9,212 bases of DNA from Sphingomonadaceae bacterium (GTDB lineage: Bacteria > Pseudomonadota > Alphaproteobacteria > Sphingomonadales > Sphingomonadaceae): contig JACFNY010000059.1 in the NCBI GenBank assembly GCA_019454625.1, positions 1-9,212 on the forward strand. The letters run 5' to 3'. The notes beneath the pieces are model-generated. The model ran no database searches, was not told the origin of the DNA, and was given only the letters and a program-made list of their open reading frames with translations. A program made the position numbers and the translations under genes. Below, in pieces: positions 5,683-9,212 of this stretch (the first letter of the stretch is position 1; each line of letters opens with the position of its first letter).

Positions 5683-6485
5683 TATGTTCGCGGCGTGTCG
5701 GCACCGGCCTGCTGCGGCCACAGATCGAGCGAGAGCAGGCCGAAGGCCGGCAGCTTCAGGGCGGGATTGCGCAGATCGAGCCCGACCACGAGACCGAGCA
5801 CATTGATCTCGACGCCCTCGATCCAGCCGAACCGGGCGCCGAAGAAGCCCCACAGGTTCACTTCGACGCCGGTTCCGCTGTCGGTCCAGCCGACATGCAA
5901 ATCCGGCCGGAAGTCGCGGCCGATCGCGTTCGGCGGCAGGACCGCTTTCATCTCGGGCACGGCGCGCAGCACCGCGGCGACGAAGCTGTTGCTGTTGGGG
6001 CCGGGCCACAGGCGGTAATCGCCGAACTCCGCATAGCGGTAATCCTTCACGGCCGCCTCGACCTTGGGGATCAGCGCCCGCGCCTGCGCGCCGGAGAGAT
6101 CGGCGACCACGGTCGGCGCGGTGCCGTACCAGCGCGCGTCCGGCGCCCAGCCGTTCTGACGCAACGGGCGGCCCCAGCCGACGACGTCGTAGCGGGTCCA
6201 GCGGTCGGCATTCTCGCGCTTGAAGACGATCCAGCTATGGACCGCGAGCACGCCCTTCCAGCCGCCGGTGCGGCCCGACATGACGAGGATGCGGGCGTCG
6301 GGATGGGCGCGCGCGTCCGGCAGGCTGCCGGTGCTCGCCCAGCTCGCCTCGCGGAAGTTGCGCGGACGCTCTTCAAGGCTGAACAGCGCGGCCTTGGCCG
6401 CGATCGGCACGAACAGGAGGGCGAGGAAACCGAACAACATGGAGCGGCGGCCGAAACGGCGGGGCGGGAGAGACGGGGGCGTCAT
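5682..6485 (-). CDS. DUF3750 family protein, membrane-anchored
   Basis: A 267-residue protein of the uncharacterised DUF3750 family. The N-terminus has a short basic stretch (RRFGRR, 9-14), then one hydrophobic segment (about 15-34), so it is probably anchored in the inner membrane with the body in the periplasm; the segment could also be a signal peptide. Conserved family blocks are AVHSWIVFKR (81-90), YDVVGWGRPLR (99-109), PDARWYG (115-121), ALIPKVEAAV (137-146), RLWPGPNSNSFVAAVLRAVPE (158-178), LPPNAIGRDF (183-192) and WGFFGARFG (212-220). The start at 6485 places the arginine-rich stretch and membrane segment at the N-terminus and has a weak AAGG site; an upstream ATG at 6584 would overlap the peptidase gene. 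It lies 62 bp after that gene. Function is unknown. A His-then-Asn/Ser motif order recalls permuted papain-like (LRAT/NlpC-type) folds, which is speculative. Confidence 0.87.
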   Translation of the reverse strand: MTPPSLPPRRFGRRSMLFGFLALLFVPIAAKAALFSLEERPRNFREASWASTGSLPDARAHPDARILVMSGRTGGWKGVLAVHSWIVFKRENADRWTRYDVVGWGRPLRQNGWAPDARWYGTAPTVVADLSGAQARALIPKVEAAVKDYRYAEFGDYRLWPGPNSNSFVAAVLRAVPEMKAVLPPNAIGRDFRPDLHVGWTDSGTGVEVNLWGFFGARFGWIEGVEINVLGLVVGLDLRNPALKLPAFGLLSLDLWPQQAGADTPRT

Positions 6486-6547
6486 GGCCTTGTCAGCTAG
6501 GCGCGGTTTCGGACGGAATCGTGGCACGCCGGCCACCTTGCCAAAGC

Positions 6548-7198
6548 TTAATCCGCGCGGCCAAAGGCCGCCAGCATGGCGCACAGCATCGCCTGCGCGG
6601 CAAAGACCGTGCGGGCGAACGACGGCCGCCGCGGGCGGCGGGGAGCGGAACGCCTCGTCGCGCGCGCGGCCGGCGGGATATGCACGAACGCCACGAGGCG
6701 CGACCCGTTCGCGCGCTGCGCAGCGGCGAGCGCGTGCCAGAGCGTGAAGTTGCAGACATAGCGTCCGGCATCACGCGAGAGAGTGGCGCGCAGGCCGCAT
6801 TGACGCGCGGCCTTGAGCAGGCGCACCGGCAGGCCGCGGCTGACGGGGATGGCGGACGGGCCGTCGGCGATGCGGCGCTGCGCGGGCGCGTGGCGCGCGG
6901 CGTCCGGGAAGAGCGCGATCAGGTTGCGCGCCTGCGTCTCGATGCGCAGGCGGCGCGCGCGCGGCGCGACCCCGAACAGAAGGACAAGGTCGGGGCGGAA
7001 GGAGGCGGTCAGCGCGTCGAGATCGCGCGCGACCGCCCGGTAGGAGGTCTCGAACACGTGCGCACGGATCGCAGCCTGCGCCAAAGCCGGGCGGCGCAGG
7101 CGCGCCAGTGCGCGCGCGAGCGTGGCGCTCGGATTGACCGCCGCGCCCGGAAACGGGCCGAAGCCCGCGACCAGGATGCGCACGCGCTGTTGCCTCAT
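6548..7198 (-). CDS. Pyroglutamyl-peptidase I family protein (peptidase C15)
   Basis: A 216-residue cytosolic cysteine peptidase of family C15, which removes N-terminal pyroglutamate (5-oxoproline) from peptides. The catalytic triad is visible: Glu87 in LRIETQARNL (84-93), Cys149 in SRDAGRYVCNFTLW (141-154) and His173 in AFVHIPP (170-176). The N-terminal substrate-pocket motif GFGPFPGAAVNPS (12-24) corresponds to the usual GFEPFGG...NPS, with Gly at the position normally occupied by Glu. After the His motif the sequence becomes arginine- and proline-rich (about 178-194) before the last helix, which is unlike the acidic or neutral linker of typical members. The ATG at 7198 has a GGAG site nine bases upstream. 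It lies 46 bp after meaB and 62 bp before the DUF3750 gene, and is probably co-transcribed with them. No functional link with either neighbour is apparent. Confidence 0.88.
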   Translation of the reverse strand: MRQQRVRILVAGFGPFPGAAVNPSATLARALARLRRPALAQAAIRAHVFETSYRAVARDLDALTASFRPDLVLLFGVAPRARRLRIETQARNLIALFPDAARHAPAQRRIADGPSAIPVSRGLPVRLLKAARQCGLRATLSRDAGRYVCNFTLWHALAAAQRANGSRLVAFVHIPPAARATRRSAPRRPRRPSFARTVFAAQAMLCAMLAAFGRAD

Positions 7199-7244
7199 GC
7201 CGACACTCCGGGCGGCCGGCGCAGCGGGACGGGCCGGCCGCGCC

Positions 7245-8240
7245 TCAAAGCCCGATGATCGCAGAAATCTCCTCGACCGCCAGCATCGCCGACAGGGTGC
7301 CGCCGGCGACCGCCTTTTCGATCTGCGGCAGCTTCGCCTTGAGCTTCGGATCGCCGCGCAGGCGCTCGTGCAGGCGGTCCTCGAGCATCGCCCACATCCA
7401 CTTCACCTGCTGGGCGCGGCGCTTGGCCGCGAACTCGCCGGCCTTCGCGGTCTTGTCGCGGAAGTCCTCGATCGCGCGCCAGAGCTCGGCGACGCCGTCG
7501 CCGGTCAGCGCCGAATAGGTGACGACCGGCGGCGTCCATGCCGCGGACGGCGGCTTGAGGATATGCAGCGCGGCGCGGTACTCGGCGGCGGCGGCCCGGG
7601 CGCGCGCGACATTGTCGCCGTCGGCCTTGTTGACCGCGATCATGTCGGCAAGCTCGACGATGCCCTTCTTGAGGCCCTGCAGCTCGTCGCCGGCGCCCGG
7701 CAGCATCAAGACGAGGAAGAAATCAGTCATGTCGGCGACGGCGGTCTCCGACTGGCCGACGCCGACGGTCTCGACCAGGATCACGTCGTAGCCCGCCGCC
7801 TCGCACAAGAGCATGGTCTCGCGCGTGCGCGCGGCGACGCCGCCGAGCGTGCCGGAGGAGGGCGAGGGGCGGATGAAGGCGCTGTCGTCGGCGGCCAGCC
7901 GCGGCATGCGGGTCTTGTCGCCCAGGATCGAGCCGCCGGTGCGCGAGGAGGAGGGATCGACCGCGAGCACGCAGACGCGGTGGCCGCGGCCGGTGAGATA
8001 GGTGCCGAGCGTGTCGATGGAGGTCGACTTGCCGACGCCGGGCACACCGGTGATGCCGATGCGGATGGCCTCGCCGGTATGTGGCAGCAGCGCCTGCACC
8101 AGACGATGCGCCTGACTGCGGTGGTCGGCGCGCTTGCTCTCGATCAGCGTGATGGCGCGCGCGAGCGTCGCGCGGTCGCCGGTGCGGATGCGGGCGGCGA
8201 GGCTCGTCATGTCCTTGTTCGACTCGGCGGGGCGCGACAT
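7245..8240 (-). CDS. meaB: Methylmalonyl-CoA mutase-associated GTPase MeaB
   Basis: A 331-residue G3E-family P-loop GTPase (MeaB/ArgK), the chaperone that gates cofactor loading and protects or repairs adenosylcobalamin-dependent methylmalonyl-CoA mutase. Motifs in order are the Walker A loop [15 protein letters not shown] (62-76), [20 protein letters not shown] (93-112) with the switch I region, the ETVGVGQSE Walker B/switch segment (157-165), VNKAD as the guanine-specificity motif (203-207), and a C-terminal helical dimerisation part with [15 protein letters not shown]. Length is normal. An AGGAAG Shine-Dalgarno site lies five bases before the ATG at 8240. It opens the seven-gene minus-strand run and is divergent from the SGNH-like gene. 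The mutase itself (mutA/mutB or mcm) is not in the window, so its target must be encoded elsewhere. Confidence 0.95.
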   Translation of the reverse strand: MSRPAESNKDMTSLAARIRTGDRATLARAITLIESKRADHRSQAHRLVQALLPHTGEAIRIGITGVPGVGKSTSIDTLGTYLTGRGHRVCVLAVDPSSSRTGGSILGDKTRMPRLAADDSAFIRPSPSSGTLGGVAARTRETMLLCEAAGYDVILVETVGVGQSETAVADMTDFFLVLMLPGAGDELQGLKKGIVELADMIAVNKADGDNVARARAAAAEYRAALHILKPPSAAWTPPVVTYSALTGDGVAELWRAIEDFRDKTAKAGEFAAKRRAQQVKWMWAMLEDRLHERLRGDPKLKAKLPQIEKAVAGGTLSAMLAVEEISAIIGL

Positions 8241-8245
8241 GGGTT

Positions 8246-8251
8246 CTTCCT
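8246..8251 (-). promoter_or_regulatory. Ribosome binding site of meaB
   Basis: On the minus strand AGGAAG precedes the ATG at 8240 by five bases. It supports this start and marks meaB as the first gene of its run, since no co-directional gene lies further upstream in the window. Confidence 0.65.
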
Positions 8252-8337
8252 AGACGAGGCTTGCGCCCCCGTCACCTGAGCCGCCGGGCGGCCGGCCTGC
8301 CGGCACCCCGAGGCGGTCCGGGCCGCCGAAACGCACC

Positions 8338-8367
8338 TTGAACCTGCCGCGCCGTTACGCGACTAAT
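8338..8367 (+). promoter_or_regulatory. Candidate sigma-70 type promoter of the SGNH-like gene
   Basis: In the 166-bp divergent gap, TTGAAC (8338-8343) and ACTAAT (8362-8367) are separated by 18 bp. Each matches the housekeeping consensus at four of six positions. The stretch 8356-8390 is also the least GC-rich part of the gap. The 8258-8340 part is very GC-rich with short inverted repeats (for example GCCGGC at 8291-8296 and 8299-8304). I see no clear promoter for meaB on the other strand. Confidence 0.3.
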
Positions 8368-8395
8368 CCCGAAAGGGTGAAACCGTCAAAGCGGT

Positions 8396-8399
8396 GGAG
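8396..8399 (+). promoter_or_regulatory. Ribosome binding site of the SGNH-like gene
   Basis: GGAG (8396-8399), in the context GGTGGAGT, lies seven bases before the ATG at 8407. It decides this start, which also begins a good signal peptide. Confidence 0.65.
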
Positions 8400-8406
8400 T
8401 GCGCTG

Positions 8407-9212
8407 ATGTCCAGTACCGCCCGCAACGCGGGGGCGATCGTTCTTGTCGTGACGGCTTTGTCGGCCGCCGCGCCCGTCGCCACACCTGCCATGGCCGCCG
8501 ACCTCGTATGGGAGGTCGAGAACCCGTTCCGCTTCTTCAGGCCGCATTCGGCATTCGCGCTGCACGAGGCCGCGTTCAAGGCGGTGCGCGGCAAAAGCGC
8601 AGCCCCGGGCGCGGCGGGCGCGCTGCCCGCCGATATCGTCTGGCGCATGGAGCGCCGGCTCAACGATCCCGACTGCCGCGACCGCTCCACCCCCGATGCG
8701 TGCGCGGCCACCAAAGGCCCGCATTACGAACGCAGCCGGCTCGGCTGGGCGGCGCAGACGCTGTCGGCGATCTGTTACGAAAGCCATACGCGCCCGCGCC
8801 GCTATCCCGCGCAATGCGAGCGCCGCTATTCGTGGGGCAGCGCGAAGGAAGACTATGTGCTGCCCGAGGCGCATACGGTGAAGATCGCCATCGGCGCCGA
8901 CGGGGCCGCCGCAGGCACGGGGGCCTGCGTGTGGACGTGGCAGCCGCGGCGCGGCGGCAAGGCCGAAACGCGCACGCAGGCATGCAAGGAGGCGCTGACC
9001 ATCGCGCGCGTGCCGTTTTCGCTCGATCCGGCTTTGTCGGGCGTTTCCGTGTCGGTGAAGTTGCCGGACGGACGCGTCCTGTCCGATCCCGACGTCGTGG
9101 TCGAGGACGTGTTCGTGGTCGCGCTCGGCGACTCGTTCGCCTCCGGCGAGAGCAATCCCGACCGGCCGGTGACCTTCAGCCCGACGCGGCAGATGGTCTA
9201 CGACCCCGCGGT
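8407..9212 (+). CDS. Secreted SGNH/GDSL hydrolase-like protein (5' part)
   Basis: The frame is open from the ATG at 8407 to the end of the window, giving 268 complete codons with the C-terminus missing. Residues 1-31 form a signal peptide: Arg6, a hydrophobic core AIVLVVTALSAAAPVA (10-25), then an AMA cleavage motif before ADLVWEV, so export to the periplasm or outside is expected. Residues 32-235 are a domain I do not recognise, with six cysteines (90, 99, 123, 137, 174, 193) that could form three disulfides, and a basic, tyrosine-rich part around 124-141. VVALGDSFASGE (237-248) is block I of SGNH/GDSL esterases with Ser243 as the likely nucleophile. The Asn, Gly and Asp-x-x-His blocks would lie beyond the window, so activity cannot be confirmed. 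The gene is divergent from meaB. A carbohydrate or lipid ester is the usual type of substrate, but nothing here fixes it. Confidence 0.8.
   Translation, partial: MSSTARNAGAIVLVVTALSAAAPVATPAMAADLVWEVENPFRFFRPHSAFALHEAAFKAVRGKSAAPGAAGALPADIVWRMERRLNDPDCRDRSTPDACAATKGPHYERSRLGWAAQTLSAICYESHTRPRRYPAQCERRYSWGSAKEDYVLPEAHTVKIAIGADGAAAGTGACVWTWQPRRGGKAETRTQACKEALTIARVPFSLDPALSGVSVSVKLPDGRVLSDPDVVVEDVFVVALGDSFASGESNPDRPVTFSPTRQMVYDPA

Noticed and set aside
6521..6536. GTGGC / GCCAC inverted repeat between the peptidase and DUF3750 genes as a terminator
   Set aside because: Only five base pairs and no T-run on either strand; expected by chance at this GC content.
8291..8304. GCCGGC-CT-GCCGGC inverted repeat in the divergent gap as an operator
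   Set aside because: GCCGGC is itself palindromic and common in such GC-rich DNA; nothing else supports a regulator site.
8368..8377. CCC-GAAA-GGG mini-hairpin in the leader of the SGNH-like gene
   Set aside because: A three-base-pair stem is too short to claim a regulatory structure despite the GNRA-type loop.

Overview
The window looks like chromosomal DNA of a high-GC alphaproteobacterium, probably of the Hyphomicrobiales (Bradyrhizobium/Xanthobacteraceae-like). The reasons are the strong G/C preference at third codon positions, the Liv-type permease pair, the EamA carrier, a DUF3750 protein, MeaB and dense gene packing. This placement is an inference from protein style; no rRNA or other marker gene is present. 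I see no mobile element, tRNA, rRNA or CRISPR array.

Layout. (1) Positions 1-1293, plus strand: the 3' end of a LivH-type permease gene and a complete livM, two membrane subunits of a branched-chain amino acid (HAAT-type) ABC importer. (2) 1454-2299, plus strand: an EamA-family drug/metabolite transporter. (3) 2307-8240, minus strand: seven co-directional genes read right to left. They are meaB (GTPase chaperone of methylmalonyl-CoA mutase), a pyroglutamyl-peptidase I family protein, a DUF3750 membrane-anchored protein, an ArsS-type radical SAM/Cys-rich enzyme, a calcineurin-like phosphoesterase relative, and two glycosyltransferases of the TIGR04283 and TIGR04282 families. (4) 8407-9212, plus strand, divergent from meaB: the 5' part of a secreted SGNH/GDSL hydrolase-like protein that runs off the window.

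The part worth most attention is 2307-5599. The radical SAM gene overlaps the phosphoesterase gene by an ATGA junction, and the two glycosyltransferase genes overlap by 20 bp. All four therefore look like one tightly coupled pathway unit. The radical SAM protein and both glycosyltransferases belong to families that co-occur and are named for arsenosugar biosynthesis (formerly 'rSAM/selenodomain-associated'). The ArsM methyltransferase and the nucleoside-cleaving enzyme that a full arsenosugar route would need are absent here, and the phosphoesterase has lost several canonical metal ligands. The real product of this set is therefore open. A perfect 9-bp direct repeat with an 11-bp period sits in the gap upstream of arsS and is a candidate operator.

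No stretch longer than 300 bases lacks a gene. The largest gaps are 1294-1453 and 8241-8406.
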